From the NCBI GenBank assembly GCA_002840155.1, contig PGZH01000003.1:1-64000 (forward strand): a stretch of 64,000 nt of DNA, written 5' to 3'. The notes under the pieces were generated by a model that made no database searches, was not told the origin of the DNA, and saw nothing but the letters and a program-made list of their open reading frames with translations. The translations under genes were made by a program, and so were the position numbers. The DNA comes from Gammaproteobacteria bacterium HGW-Gammaproteobacteria-13 (GTDB taxonomy: Bacteria; Pseudomonadota; Gammaproteobacteria; Pseudomonadales; Pseudomonadaceae). Below are positions 9,388-18,929 of the stretch, one piece after another (the stretch's first letter is position 1; every line of letters starts with the position of its first letter).

Positions 9388-10203
9388 TCAGCAGTCCAGT
9401 AGATCGCGGGCAATGGCCTGCAGTTTACGGGTGAGCGGGCCGACCGGCCAGTCGTGTGCGAGCAAAGCGCGAACTGGCCACACGCCATAGACGCTGTTGC
9501 ACAGCATGACTTCGTCCGCCGCCAGCAACTCGGCGTAACTGATATCGCGTACCTGACACTCAATCCCAAGCGCGGCCGCCTGGGCCAGCAACTCAGCGCG
9601 CATCACACCAGCCACCCCACAACGCGACAGGTCAGCGGTAATCAGCACGCCGCCACTGACCAGCAACAGGTTGCTGTAAACGCCCTCGATCACCCGACCG
9701 CTGGCATCCAGCATCAGGCCCTCGGCATGTTCGGCGTCCTGCCACTCGCTACGTGCCAGCACCTGCTCCAGTCGATTGAGATGCTTCAGGCCCGCCAGCA
9801 GCGGCTGCTCGGCCAAACGCGTAGCGCAGGCAAACAGGCGTACTCCTTGCTCGGCATAGGCTGCGGGATAAATCGGTTTTGCAGCCGCCTGCAGTATCAC
9901 GAGGGGCTGGGCGGCCTGGGACGGCGCATAACCACGCTGCCCGTCGCCCCGAGTGAGGATGAGTTTGGCCACCCCGTCACCCAGCTGCTGACTAAAGGCC
10001 AGCAACTGGGCACGCACGACGGCTAGATCGAAAGGAATTTTCAGCCGTACACAGCCTTCGGCCAACCGGGTCAGATGGCGTTCCAGCAGAACCGGCTGCC
10101 CGGCATTTACGGCGATGGTCTCAAATAACCCATCGCCGTAGGCCAGGCCGCGATCCTTGATGGACAGCAGCTCGGCCGGCTGACCATCAACCCAGCTCAG
10201 CAT
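9388..10203 (-). CDS. pabC: Aminodeoxychorismate lyase
   Basis: A 271-residue class-IV PLP enzyme that splits 4-amino-4-deoxychorismate to p-aminobenzoate and pyruvate for folate synthesis. Family landmarks are GLAYGDGLFETI (about 20-31), the PLP lysine in AGLKHLNRLEQVLA (about 138-151), and EGVYSNLLL near 174. ATG 10203 overlaps the fabF stop by one base (TGATG). Confidence 0.92.
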   Translation of the reverse strand: MLSWVDGQPAELLSIKDRGLAYGDGLFETIAVNAGQPVLLERHLTRLAEGCVRLKIPFDLAVVRAQLLAFSQQLGDGVAKLILTRGDGQRGYAPSQAAQPLVILQAAAKPIYPAAYAEQGVRLFACATRLAEQPLLAGLKHLNRLEQVLARSEWQDAEHAEGLMLDASGRVIEGVYSNLLLVSGGVLITADLSRCGVAGVMRAELLAQAAALGIECQVRDISYAELLAADEVMLCNSVYGVWPVRALLAHDWPVGPLTRKLQAIARDLLDC

Positions 10204-11447
10204 CAACCGGCGAACCGGCGGAACACCAGCGAGCCGTTGGTGCCACCAAAGCCAAAGGAGTTGGACAGCACTACGTCCAGTGCCATGGCCTTGGCCTGAT
10301 GCGCAACGAAGTCCAGATCACAGCCTTCGTCCGGGTTATCCAGGTTGATGGTGGGCGGCGCCACCTGATCACGCAGCGCTAGGATGCTGAAGATCGCCTC
10401 CACCGCACCGGCCGCGCCAAGCAGGTGGCCGGTCATGGATTTGGTCGAGCTGACCGCCAGCTTGTAAGCGTGCTCGCCGAATACCGACTTCACCGCCGCC
10501 ACTTCGGCTTTGTCACCGGCCGAGGTCGAGGTGCCATGGGCGTTGATGTACTGCATCTGATCAGGATTCACGCCAGCATCGCGCAGGGCATTGGTCATGC
10601 AGCGCGCAGCGCCTGCGCCATCTTCCGGTGGCGAGGTCATGTGGTAAGCATCGCCGCTCATACCAAAGCCGATCAACTCGGCATGGATGGTCGCGCCACG
10701 CGCCTTGGCGTGCTCCAATTCTTCCAGCACCAGCGCGCCAGCGCCATCGGAGAGCACGAAGCCATCGCGATCTTTGTCCCACGGACGGCTGGCCCTGGCC
10801 GGCTCGTCATTGCGGGTCGACAGCGCACGGGCAGCACCGAAGCCGCCCATACCCAGACCGCAGGCGGCCATTTCGGCGCCGCCTGCAACCATTACATCGG
10901 CCTCGCCGTACATGATGTTGCGCGCAGCCATGCCGATGCAATGCGTGCCGGTGGTACAGGCCGTGGCGATAGCGTAGTTAGGCCCCTGCAGCCCCAGATG
11001 GATCGACAGAAAGCCGGAAATCATATTGATGATCGAGCCAGGCACGAAGAACGGCGAGATGCGCCGCGGCCCTTGCTCATGCAGCGATTTGCAGTTGTTT
11101 TCGATATTGGTCAGGCCGCCGATACCGGAGCCCATGGCCACACCGATACGTTCACGGTTAGCGTCGGTGACTTCCAGGCCAGAGCTGCGCACCGCCTGAA
11201 AGCTGGCAGCGAGGCCGTACTGGATAAACAGATCGAGCTTGCGCGCCTCTTTGGCGGACAAGTATTCCTCGACGTTGAAGCCCTTTACCGCGCCACCAAA
11301 ACGCGTGGAAAAAGCGGAAAGATCCATGTGCTCAAGCAGGCCAATGCCACTGCGGCCAGCCAAAATGCCCTGCCAGCTACTCGGCACATCGTTACCCAAT
11401 GGCGACAGCATGCCCATACCGGTAACCACGACGCGTCTACGCGACAC
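10203..11447 (-). CDS. fabF: Beta-ketoacyl-ACP synthase II
   Basis: A 414-residue condensing enzyme of type II fatty-acid synthesis. The Cys-His-His triad is present: C164 in [11 protein letters not shown] near 304 in [12 protein letters not shown], and H near 341 in [10 protein letters not shown]. It starts at GTG 11447 with AAAGGAG upstream. It elongates acyl-ACP using malonyl-ACP. A terminator-like hairpin separates it from acpP, so it should be expressed below acpP. Confidence 0.95.
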   Translation of the reverse strand: MSRRRVVVTGMGMLSPLGNDVPSSWQGILAGRSGIGLLEHMDLSAFSTRFGGAVKGFNVEEYLSAKEARKLDLFIQYGLAASFQAVRSSGLEVTDANRERIGVAMGSGIGGLTNIENNCKSLHEQGPRRISPFFVPGSIINMISGFLSIHLGLQGPNYAIATACTTGTHCIGMAARNIMYGEADVMVAGGAEMAACGLGMGGFGAARALSTRNDEPARASRPWDKDRDGFVLSDGAGALVLEELEHAKARGATIHAELIGFGMSGDAYHMTSPPEDGAGAARCMTNALRDAGVNPDQMQYINAHGTSTSAGDKAEVAAVKSVFGEHAYKLAVSSTKSMTGHLLGAAGAVEAIFSILALRDQVAPPTINLDNPDEGCDLDFVAHQAKAMALDVVLSNSFGFGGTNGSLVFRRFAG

Positions 11448-11491
11448 AGCAATCTCCTTTTCTAGTTATCAACGCCTGGAAAGCGCTTAAA

Positions 11492-11529
11492 GAAAAGCCG
11501 CACGCCTGATGAAGGGAGTGCGGCTTTTC
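11492..11529 (-). terminator. Terminator/attenuator between acpP and fabF
   Basis: A perfect 12-bp stem (11492-11503 with 11518-11529) contains AAAAGCCGCAC. On the minus strand it is followed by CTTTA rather than a long T run. It lies between acpP and fabF and probably allows partial readthrough, which would fit the high acpP and lower fabF levels seen in other bacteria. Confidence 0.65.
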
Positions 11530-11554
11530 CGAGTCGGGATCCGACGATTACGTT

Positions 11555-11741
11555 TTACGCGTGAGCGGTAACGTAGTCGATCGCTTCCTGAACGGTGGTG
11601 ATCTTCTCGGCTTGTTCGTCCGGGATCTCGGTCTCGAATTCTTCCTCGAGAGCCATCACCAGCTCAACGGTGTCAAGAGAGTCGGCACCCAGGTCTTCAA
11701 CGAAGGAAGCGCTGCTTGACGCGTTCTTCGATGGTGCTCAT
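11555..11741 (-). pseudogene. acpP: Acyl carrier protein, frame broken by about 47-bp deletion
   Basis: The gene starts at ATG 11741 after a good TAGGAG site, and reads MSTIEERVK. It then jumps to codons for [14 protein letters not shown] in another frame, skipping the KIVAEQLGVKEEEV-type segment found in Pseudomonas ACP. The open stretch is 187 bp against 234 bp for a 77-residue protein, so 47 bp are missing and the frame is lost. The rest, from the DSL serine that carries phosphopantetheine to the TAHA end and TAA (11555-11557), is intact. As read, only a short peptide would be made. AcpP is essential, so a sequence or assembly error, or a second copy elsewhere, is likely. It lies between fabG and fabF as usual. 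Confidence 0.85.
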
Positions 11742-11937
11742 ACGTTGTTCTCACTCCTAATGGGACAAATCTTGGCCACTGTTCTGCGGCCAAGTGTATA
11801 GAAAGGGTTTTTAGCATTTCAAGCTGAATGCCGGGGTGCCCCACAAACACTTCAACGACCTGCCTACAAACCTGTTGCAGCTTTATAACGGATTTTAGAC
11901 AGCATCTATGACAGTTTTCTGAAGCCATCCGTCACAT

Positions 11938-12681
11938 TCAGCTCATGTACATCCCGCCGTTCACAGGGATAGTAGCGCCTGTGACGTAAGCCGCGCCATC
12001 AGAAGCGAGGAAAGCGACCACTTTTGCGATCTCTTCGGCCTGCCCCAAACGGCCCAACGGAATCTGAGTCAGCAGCGCATCACGCTGCGCTTCCGGCAAT
12101 TCACGGGTCATATCAGTGTCGATAAAGCCCGGTGCCACGGCGTTCACGGTAATCGCCCGCGAACCCACTTCACGCGCCAATGCACGACCAAAACCTTCAA
12201 GACCAGCCTTGGCAGCTGCGTAGTTGACCTGCCCAGCGTTGCCCATGGCACCCACTACCGAACCGATATTAATGATGCGCCCGTAGCGCGCCTTGGTCAT
12301 GCCGCGCAGCACCGCCTTGGTCAGACGGTACAGGCTGCTCAGGTTGGTGTTGATGACATCGAACCACTCGTCATCCTTCATCCGCAGCATCAGGTTATCG
12401 CGGGTGATGCCGGCGTTATTGACCAGAATCAACGGCTGACCAAGATGTTGCTGGATATGTTCAAGGGTGCTGGCGACCGACTCGCTGTCGCTGACATCCA
12501 GCACCAGGCCCGCCCCTTCAATGCCATTGGCTTTCAGAGTTTCCGCGATACGCTCAGCGCCCGAAGCGGACGTGGCGGTACCGATAACCACCGCACCCTG
12601 ACGCCCCAGCTCCAGGGCAATCGCCTGGCCAATGCCACGGCTCGCGCCGGTAACCAATGCAACTTTACCTTGCAGGCTCAT
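11938..12681 (-). CDS. fabG: 3-oxoacyl-ACP reductase
   Basis: A 247-residue short-chain dehydrogenase. It has the NADPH motif TGASRGIG (11-18), NNAG near 88, and the catalytic S141, Y154 and K158 (NYAAAKAG). It reduces beta-ketoacyl-ACP in fatty-acid elongation. It is 15 bp after fabD. The 196-bp stretch between it and acpP probably holds the separate acpP promoter. Confidence 0.96.
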   Translation of the reverse strand: MSLQGKVALVTGASRGIGQAIALELGRQGAVVIGTATSASGAERIAETLKANGIEGAGLVLDVSDSESVASTLEHIQQHLGQPLILVNNAGITRDNLMLRMKDDEWFDVINTNLSSLYRLTKAVLRGMTKARYGRIINIGSVVGAMGNAGQVNYAAAKAGLEGFGRALAREVGSRAITVNAVAPGFIDTDMTRELPEAQRDALLTQIPLGRLGQAEEIAKVVAFLASDGAAYVTGATIPVNGGMYMS

Positions 12682-12696
12682 AACGTTTCTCCTTAA

Positions 12697-13635
12697 TCAG
12701 ACCAGGGCCGCGTTCGCAGCAGCGAAAGCGTCCGGGGTGTCCAGGTTATGGGTATTGATGCCTTTGACGCAGCGCTTGTTCAAACCAGACAACACCTTGC
12801 CCGGACCGCACTCGACCAGATCCGTCACGCCTTGCGCAGACAGGCAGACGATCGACTCGACCCAACGCACCGGGCTGTACAGCTGAGCCAGCAGGTCACG
12901 CTTGAGCCCTTCCAGATCGGTCACTGCCGCAGCGCTGACGTTCTGTACCAAAGCGATTTGCGGAGCCTGCCAGTCAATTGCCGCTACTGCTTCGGCAAAG
13001 CGCTCAGCCGCAGGGCGCATCAGCGCGCAATGCGACGGCACGCTAACCGGCAGCGGCATCGCACGCTTGGCACCACGCGCCTTGCACGCCTCAATCGCGC
13101 GCTCGACGGCAGCCGCACCGCCGGCGATCACCACCTGGCCCGGCGCATTGAAATTCACCGCACTGACCACTTCACCCTGCGCAGCTTCGGCACAGGCAGC
13201 CAATACATCAGCATCTTCCAGGCCGAGAATCGCCGCCATGCCGCCCTGCCCGGCTGGAACCGCCTGCTGCATCAGCTGACCGCGATGCTCCACCAGCTTG
13301 ACCGCAGCAGCCAGCGACAAGCTGCCCGCCGCTACCAACGCCGAGTATTCACCCAGGCTGTGGCCAGCAACAAAAGCCGGTCGCGCGGCGCTCTCGGCAA
13401 GCCAGGCGCGCCACAACGCAACAGAGGCAGTGAGAATCGCCGGCTGGGTTTTGTCAGTTTGGTTGAGTTGCTCTTCAGGACCTTGCTGGGTCAGCGCCCA
13501 GAGGTCATAACCAAGGGCTTCGGAAGCCTCGGCGAAGGTTTCGAGAATCAGCGGTCGTTGTGCACCATGCTCGGCGAGCATGCTCAGCGACTGGGAACCC
13601 TGACCCGGAAAGACGAATGCGAGAGATGCAGACAT
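12697..13635 (-). CDS. fabD: Malonyl-CoA:ACP transacylase
   Basis: A 312-residue acyltransferase with the nucleophile S93 in GHSLGEYSAL, the FVFPGQGSQ start motif, and the histidine of VPSHCALM near 205. It loads malonate onto ACP. It is followed by fabG after 15 bp, in the conserved plsX-fabD-fabG-acpP-fabF order. Confidence 0.95.
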   Translation of the reverse strand: MSASLAFVFPGQGSQSLSMLAEHGAQRPLILETFAEASEALGYDLWALTQQGPEEQLNQTDKTQPAILTASVALWRAWLAESAARPAFVAGHSLGEYSALVAAGSLSLAAAVKLVEHRGQLMQQAVPAGQGGMAAILGLEDADVLAACAEAAQGEVVSAVNFNAPGQVVIAGGAAAVERAIEACKARGAKRAMPLPVSVPSHCALMRPAAERFAEAVAAIDWQAPQIALVQNVSAAAVTDLEGLKRDLLAQLYSPVRWVESIVCLSAQGVTDLVECGPGKVLSGLNKRCVKGINTHNLDTPDAFAAANAALV

Positions 13636-13739
13636 GGAAACCTGTTCCTAATGATCGTGATCGTCGGTATTACGCGCTCAGCCTAGCCAAGCGCAAGAAA
13701 CTGACAGTTGGATGACAGGCTGTTCGCTGCGGTCACATT

Positions 13740-14750
13740 CTAAAGCAGGTGTTCACCCAGGCGACCATGCAAACGCTGCGGCAGATTTTCTTCAATCTCC
13801 CGCAATGCTCGGCGAATAGCGCTTTTAAAACCATCAGGCCCGGCCGCACCATGGCTTTTCACCACAATGCCCTGCAGCCCGACAAAACTCGCACCATTGT
13901 GCTGTGCCGGGGCCAACTCACCCTGCAAGCGCCGCAACAGCGGTAACGCCAAAGTACCCACCAGACGCGCAGCCAGGCTGGATTTGAACAGCGCCTCAAT
14001 CCGCCCGGCAATCATTGCCGCCAGGCCTTCGCTGGACTTGAGCAGGATATTGCCGACAAACCCGTCGCACACCACCACATCGGCCTCACCGCGATACAAC
14101 CCATCACCCTCGACAAAGCCGATGTAGTTCAAGCCTTCCGCCTGCTGCAGCAGACTGGCCGCCAACTTGACCTGCTGGTTGCCCTTGATGTCTTCAGTAC
14201 CCACGTTCAGCAGCGCCACGCGCGGACGCACCGTACCCAACGCCTCAGCGGTAACCGAGCCCATCACGGCAAACTGGTAAAGGTGCTCGGCACTGCAATC
14301 GACATTGGCACCCAGATCGAGCAGATGACAAAAGCCCGCCTGCGTCGGAATGGCCGTGACCATGGCCGGACGATCAATGCCGGGCAGAGTTTTCAGTACG
14401 TAGCGCGACAGCGCCATCAGCGCGCCGGTATTACCAGCACTGACGCAGGCCTGCGCCGCACCACTGCGCAGCAATTCAAGACTGATACGCATCGACGAAT
14501 CTGGCTTGCCACGCAGCGCCTGCGCTGGCCGTTCGTCCATGGTGATAATTTCGCCAGCATGCTCAACGCGCAGACGTGCACGATCAACGCCGGGATAGCG
14601 AGCAATCAGGGATTCAAGCAGAGAGGATTGGCCGACGAGGACCAGGTGCAACGAAGGGTATTCAGCCAGGCAAGAGATGCAGGCTGGAACAATGCAGTGG
14701 GGACCGAAGTCCCCACCCATTGCATCAATCGCGATGATCGGAGCGGACAA
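13740..14750 (-). CDS. plsX: Phosphate acyltransferase PlsX
   Basis: A 336-residue enzyme that turns acyl-ACP into acyl-phosphate for phospholipid synthesis. The family start [12 protein letters not shown] (6-17) is present, as are [19 protein letters not shown] near 110 and [15 protein letters not shown] near 147. The apparent start is TTG 14750 ([10 protein letters not shown]), directly after rpmF. An internal ATG at residue 11 would truncate the first strand and is less likely. Confidence 0.92.
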   Translation of the reverse strand: MSAPIIAIDAMGGDFGPHCIVPACISCLAEYPSLHLVLVGQSSLLESLIARYPGVDRARLRVEHAGEIITMDERPAQALRGKPDSSMRISLELLRSGAAQACVSAGNTGALMALSRYVLKTLPGIDRPAMVTAIPTQAGFCHLLDLGANVDCSAEHLYQFAVMGSVTAEALGTVRPRVALLNVGTEDIKGNQQVKLAASLLQQAEGLNYIGFVEGDGLYRGEADVVVCDGFVGNILLKSSEGLAAMIAGRIEALFKSSLAARLVGTLALPLLRRLQGELAPAQHNGASFVGLQGIVVKSHGAAGPDGFKSAIRRALREIEENLPQRLHGRLGEHLL

Positions 14751-14753
14751 GAT

Positions 14754-14936
14754 TTACTCGTCAGCGCCCTTGTCGATCACTTTACGACCACGGTAAACGC
14801 CTTCTGGCGATACGTGGTGACGCAGGTGGATTTCACCGGTGGTTTTCTCGACCGACAGAGTGCTGGCCTCGAGAGCATCGTGCGAACGACGCATGTCACG
14901 GGCGGAACGGGATTTTTTGTTCTGCTGAACAGCCAT
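14754..14936 (-). CDS. rpmF: 50S ribosomal protein L32
   Basis: A 60-residue L32 with the usual [20 protein letters not shown] start. The zinc-binding cysteine pairs of some L32 proteins are absent, as in other Pseudomonas. It sits between yceD and plsX, the normal order that links ribosome and lipid synthesis. Confidence 0.96.
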   Translation of the reverse strand: MAVQQNKKSRSARDMRRSHDALEASTLSVEKTTGEIHLRHHVSPEGVYRGRKVIDKGADE

Positions 14937-14949
14937 AACTAATTAACTC

Positions 14950-15477
14950 CTAAACGTTTGGGTCACGCTTTAACTGCGCCAATACACTGAACGGGTTGGA
15001 CCGCGTTACCTCGTCCTCGCTCGACTCGGGCTCTTCGAGGCCGGTCGGCTGCTGGCAATCTTTAGGGTCATGAGCCGGGACAATGGGCAAGGCAAGCAGA
15101 AGCTCCTCCTCAACCAGCGCCAGCAGATCCAATGGGTCTTCACCCAACTCAATCACGTCATAGCCTTGCGGCACTGACTGGGTATTCGCACCCTCTTTCA
15201 CCACAGCATAATCACACGCGCTATGGATCGGCAAAGTGACCAGCTCCAGACAACGCTGGCAAACCATCTTGACTTCAACCTCAAGCTCGCTGTGAAAAAC
15301 TACAGCATTGCGCTCGTCGCGCTCGAAGAAGAACTTCGTACGCACCATGCCTTGGTTATCGGCAAGCGGGCCGCAGAGTCGCTGCAAATCTGACAGTTGC
15401 AGCTCACCTTCAAGGGTGGCACTGCGATCGGCTAATTTGCGCGGATCAACGTGAGGTGGAATCGGGCCATTTGACAT
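14950..15477 (-). CDS. yceD: DUF177 protein YceD, 23S rRNA accumulation
   Basis: A 175-residue member of the YceD family (DUF177), always upstream of rpmF. The conserved CQRCLELV motif (residues about 80-87) is present. In E. coli YceD is needed for normal 23S rRNA levels, with an unclear mechanism. The acidic C-terminal half is typical. The start is ATG 15477 (MSNGPIPP). Confidence 0.9.
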   Translation of the reverse strand: MSNGPIPPHVDPRKLADRSATLEGELQLSDLQRLCGPLADNQGMVRTKFFFERDERNAVVFHSELEVEVKMVCQRCLELVTLPIHSACDYAVVKEGANTQSVPQGYDVIELGEDPLDLLALVEEELLLALPIVPAHDPKDCQQPTGLEEPESSEDEVTRSNPFSVLAQLKRDPNV

Positions 15478-15597
15478 AGGCGGCGCATTTTAGGGATGCA
15501 ACCCGCCGCTGTCAAAGGAAATTCGGCCTGTCCAGCATATGGGCCGACAGCTAGAATCGCCCATCCTCTGCAAACTCCTATATAGAAGGAAATCGCC

Positions 15598-16176
15598 GTG
15601 CTGCCTCTGGTGCTCGCCTCCAGCTCACCCTACCGCCGCGAACTGCTCACCCGCCTGCGCCTGCCCTTTACCTGGAGCGCCCCGCACATCGATGAAACAC
15701 GGCGCCCCGATGAGGACGCAGACACCTTGGTGCGCCGCCTGTCATTGGAAAAAGCCCAGGCACTCAGCGCAACCCACTCCCAGCACCTGATCATCGGCTC
15801 AGACCAGGTCGCGGTACTCGGCACGCAGATCCTCGGCAAACCACACACCCTTGAGCGCGCCCGCGAACAATTACTGGCCGCCAGCGGCAATAGCGTGACC
15901 TTTCTAACCGGCCTCACCCTACTTAACAGCGCCACCGGCCAGCAGCAAACCGACTGCATCCCCTTCACGGTGAATTTCCGCCCACTCAGCGAAGCGCAAA
16001 TCATGCGCTACCTGACCACCGAACAACCCTTCGACTGCGCCGGCAGCTTCAAGGCCGAAGGCCTGGGCATCAGCCTGTTTCGCAGCACCGAAGGCAGTGA
16101 CAGCAACAGCCTGATCGGCCTACCACTGATTCGCCTAGTAGACATGCTACTGGCCAGCGGTATCGACATCCCCTAA
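15598..16176 (+). CDS. Maf-family nucleotide pyrophosphatase (YceF type)
   Basis: A 192-residue Maf protein. It shows LASSSPYRRELL (5-16), the DE of HIDETRRPDED near 31-41, SLEKA near 49, and GSDQVAVL near 69. The family hydrolyses non-canonical or modified nucleotides. The YceF branch prefers 7-methyl-GTP. Starting at GTG 15598 with AGAAGGA upstream, it is the only plus-strand gene here, divergent from yceD. Confidence 0.9.
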   Translation: MLPLVLASSSPYRRELLTRLRLPFTWSAPHIDETRRPDEDADTLVRRLSLEKAQALSATHSQHLIIGSDQVAVLGTQILGKPHTLERAREQLLAASGNSVTFLTGLTLLNSATGQQQTDCIPFTVNFRPLSEAQIMRYLTTEQPFDCAGSFKAEGLGISLFRSTEGSDSNSLIGLPLIRLVDMLLASGIDIP

Positions 16177-16182
16177 AAGCAA

Positions 16183-16203
16183 CAAACCCGATCAATGACC
16201 GGG
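16183..16203 (-). terminator. Weak terminator after sppA
   Basis: On the minus strand CCCG and CGGG flank a nine-base loop (16187-16203), followed by TTTGTTGCTTTT. The stem is only four pairs, so efficiency is doubtful. It lies between the convergent maf and sppA genes. Confidence 0.4.
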
Positions 16204-16226
16204 CTCGCCTTCAGCAGACTCAAGCG

Positions 16227-17204
16227 CTAGCGCAGCGCCGGGCCCTGAAAGCCCATCCACAGGGCAATACGCTCAGCCATGCTGGCGCCCAGGGTTTTCG
16301 CGAAACGATCAAATGGCGACTCCTTCACGGTGAAGTCAACAATGTTTTTCTCACCAACCACTTCCCGCGCCACATAGCTGGTATTGCCCAGCGCATCGAT
16401 CAAACCCAACTGCAAGGCCTGCTCGCCCGACCAGACCAAGCCCGAGAACAACTCAGGATGCTCGGCATCCTTCAAGCGCTCACCACGACCCTGCTTGACG
16501 CTGGCAATAAACTGGCGATGAGTGGTTTCCAGCACACCCTGCCAGAACTTGGTTTCTTCAGCCTTTTGTGGCTGGAACGGGTCGAGAAATGCCTTGTGCT
16601 CACCAGAGGTATACACACGGCGATCCACACCCAGCTTCTCCATCACCCCAACAAAGCCGAAGGTGGCCGCCGTTACACCGATGGAGCCAACCAGACTGGC
16701 CTTGTCGGCATAGATCTCATCAGCCGCACTGGCGATGTAATAAGCACCCGAAGCCCCCAGATCAGTAATCACCGCATACAGCTTGATCGCGGGATATTCG
16801 GTGCGCAGACGCCGAATTTCGTCATAGATGTAGCCCGACTGCACCGGACTGCCGCCCGGGCTATTGATGCGCAGAATCACACCCTTGGTATTGGTATCCT
16901 CAAACGCCGCACGCAGACTGCTGACGATATTGTCGGCACTGGCCGACTCCTGATCAGCAATCATCCCGCGCACTTCGATCACTGCAGTATGACTACCGGT
17001 GGTCGCGCCCTTTTTCATCGCCAGCATGGGCGAGAACAACGCCAGCGCGCCGAAGATATAAATGAAGGTCAGCAGCTTGAAGAAAATCCCCCAGCGACGC
17101 GCGCGCCGCTGCTCCTGCACACCGGCCAGCAGGGTTTTTTCCAGCAGCTGCCAGCTTTTTCCGTCACTATCAGCCGCTGCCGACGCTTTCCATTCATCTG
17201 CCAT
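16227..17204 (-). CDS. sppA: S49 family signal peptide peptidase SppA
   Basis: A 325-residue membrane protease of the short SppA class, with one N-terminal membrane helix (IFFKLLTFIYIFGALALFSP, about residues 40-59). The serine nucleophile is in GASGAYYIAS (about 145-154). The lysine base is in SGEHKAFLDPF, about residue 204. It degrades leftover signal peptides in the inner membrane. ATG 17204 (MADEWKAS) is preferred to an upstream start. It lies 11 bp after the HAD gene. Confidence 0.9.
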   Translation of the reverse strand: MADEWKASAAADSDGKSWQLLEKTLLAGVQEQRRARRWGIFFKLLTFIYIFGALALFSPMLAMKKGATTGSHTAVIEVRGMIADQESASADNIVSSLRAAFEDTNTKGVILRINSPGGSPVQSGYIYDEIRRLRTEYPAIKLYAVITDLGASGAYYIASAADEIYADKASLVGSIGVTAATFGFVGVMEKLGVDRRVYTSGEHKAFLDPFQPQKAEETKFWQGVLETTHRQFIASVKQGRGERLKDAEHPELFSGLVWSGEQALQLGLIDALGNTSYVAREVVGEKNIVDFTVKESPFDRFAKTLGASMAERIALWMGFQGPALR

Positions 17205-17215
17205 GCAAAACCACC

Positions 17216-17905
17216 TCAAACTGACTGATTAGACGCACGCCGACCCAGCCAGGCGCGCAACTCGGTAAAACATTCTATTGCCAGTGTTGGCTGACACGCA
17301 CGCAGCGCCTGCAACGGCTGCGCGCCATAACCGACCGCCACACAATCCATGCCAGCGCGTTGTGCCATCAACAGATCGAAGGACGAGTCGCCGACCATCA
17401 GCGCCTGACTGGCTGCAACACCGCTCTGCGCAAGAATTTCATGCAGCATCAGCGGGTCCGGCTTGCTCGCCGTTTCGTCAGCGCAGCGGCTGTAGTCGAA
17501 ATAATCCAGCCAGCCGCGATCTGCCAACACCCGCTGCAAACCATGCCGACCTTTACCTGTCGCCACCGCCAGACGATAGCCCTCGGCACGAAATGCCTCC
17601 AAACCTTCAGCTACGCCATGGAACAGCGCCGACGGCTCGGATTCCAGAGCCAGGTAGTTTTCGCTGTAGCTTTGCCGCAAACGTTGCGCGCGAAGCGCAT
17701 TGTGCATATCCGGATATAGGCAACGAATCGCCTCAGGCAAACCCAATCCGATAATGCCGCGCACCTGATCATCGGTGCAGCGCGGCAACTCACAGGCATC
17801 GGCAGCCAGGTGCATCGCCGCAACGATCCGACCGATGGAATCGACCAAGGTGCCGTCCCAATCGAAGATCAGTAGCTGGTAGCCACGCTCCTGACAATCA
17901 CGCAT
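17216..17905 (-). CDS. HAD-IA family phosphatase
   Basis: A 229-residue haloacid dehalogenase-like hydrolase. Motif I is FDWDGTLVDS (about 13-22), motif II is VATGKGRHGL near 112, and motif IV is MVGDSSFDLLMAQRAGM near 165-181. This matches the phosphoglycolate phosphatase-like group (PA2974 by position). The substrate is not known. ATG 17905 lies 7 bp after the rluC stop, so the two are coupled. The longer reading into rluC is rejected. Confidence 0.88.
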   Translation of the reverse strand: MRDCQERGYQLLIFDWDGTLVDSIGRIVAAMHLAADACELPRCTDDQVRGIIGLGLPEAIRCLYPDMHNALRAQRLRQSYSENYLALESEPSALFHGVAEGLEAFRAEGYRLAVATGKGRHGLQRVLADRGWLDYFDYSRCADETASKPDPLMLHEILAQSGVAASQALMVGDSSFDLLMAQRAGMDCVAVGYGAQPLQALRACQPTLAIECFTELRAWLGRRASNQSV

Positions 17906-17912
17906 CTGAGAA

Positions 17913-18866
17913 TCAGGCACCGAGACGCTCCATGGTTCGCGCCCACATTTCATCGACCGGCGCGGCAAACTTGAGCTGACCACCCTCAGGCAGCGGCACA
18001 ACCAACTCATAGGCATGCAGAAACAGGCGCTTGCCGCCCAGATCGCGAATTTCCTTGGTGAAGTCGTCATCGCCGTACTTGCTGTCACCGGCAATGCAGT
18101 GCCCGGCATGCTGCGCATGTACACGAATCTGGTGGGTACGCCCGGTCACCGGCTTGGCCTCAACCAGGGTGGCGAACTCGCCGAAGCGGCGCAGCACGCG
18201 GAAGATGGTCAAAGCCTCCTTACCTTCAGGGTTGACCTCAACCATGCGCTCACCGGAACGCAGATTGCTCTTAAGCAGCGGCGCATTGACCTGTTTTTTC
18301 GCCGTCGCCCAGTGGCCGCGCACCAGCGCCATATAACGCTTGTCCACACCATCGCCACGCAAGGCTTCATGCAGGTGACGTAGCATGCTGCGTTTCTTGG
18401 CAATCATCAGCAGGCCCGAGGTGTCACGATCCAGGCGATGCACCAGCTCCAGATCCTTGGCATCCGGGCGCAGCTGACGGAAGGCTTCGATAACCCCGTA
18501 ATTCAGACCGCTACCGCCATGCACAGCAATGCCGGCCGGCTTGTTCAGCACGATCAGCGCCTTGTCTTCATAGACAATCGCTGCCTCAAGGCGCTGCAAA
18601 AGACCTTGAGCTAGCGGCTCGGGCTCATCGCGCTCAGCCAGGCGCAGTGGCGGCACACGAATGATGTCGCCGGCCTGCAGCTTATATTCGGGCTTGATCC
18701 GACCTTTATTCACACGCACTTCGCCTTTACGCAAAATCCGGTAAATCAAAGTCTTGGGCACGCCTTTAAGCTGGGTGCGGAGAAAGTTATCGATGCGTTG
18801 GCCGGCAAGTTCCGGCGCAACCTCGAGCAGCTGGACGCCGGAGGTTGGAGGGGAAGGATTTGTCAT
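17913..18866 (-). CDS. rluC: 23S rRNA pseudouridine synthase RluC
   Basis: A 317-residue enzyme. The N-terminal S4 RNA-binding domain (residues about 20-85, [20 protein letters not shown]) is followed by the synthase domain with the catalytic aspartate in [15 protein letters not shown] near 143. It makes pseudouridines 955, 2504 and 2580 in E. coli 23S rRNA. ATG 18866 (MTNPSPPT) is preferred. It is divergent from rne, as in most gamma-proteobacteria. Confidence 0.93.
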   Translation of the reverse strand: MTNPSPPTSGVQLLEVAPELAGQRIDNFLRTQLKGVPKTLIYRILRKGEVRVNKGRIKPEYKLQAGDIIRVPPLRLAERDEPEPLAQGLLQRLEAAIVYEDKALIVLNKPAGIAVHGGSGLNYGVIEAFRQLRPDAKDLELVHRLDRDTSGLLMIAKKRSMLRHLHEALRGDGVDKRYMALVRGHWATAKKQVNAPLLKSNLRSGERMVEVNPEGKEALTIFRVLRRFGEFATLVEAKPVTGRTHQIRVHAQHAGHCIAGDSKYGDDDFTKEIRDLGGKRLFLHAYELVVPLPEGGQLKFAAPVDEMWARTMERLGA

Positions 18867-18894
18867 CACGCAATCATAACAATTTTTTATGGAA

Positions 18895-18923
18895 TTGAAG
18901 CACTTAATCATTGCTGCTATAGT
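18895..18923 (+). promoter_or_regulatory. Sigma70 promoter of rne
   Basis: TTGAAG (18895-18900), a 17-bp spacer and TATAGT (18918-18923) form a near-consensus promoter. The start would be near 18930, giving a leader of about 517 nt before the rne ATG. Confidence 0.65.
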
Positions 18924-18929
18924 CGGGAA

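Noticed and set aside
11656-11928. A 90-codon minus-strand frame running through the broken acpP
   Set aside because: Its end reads acpP codons in the wrong frame. It is a by-product of the deletion, not a separate gene.
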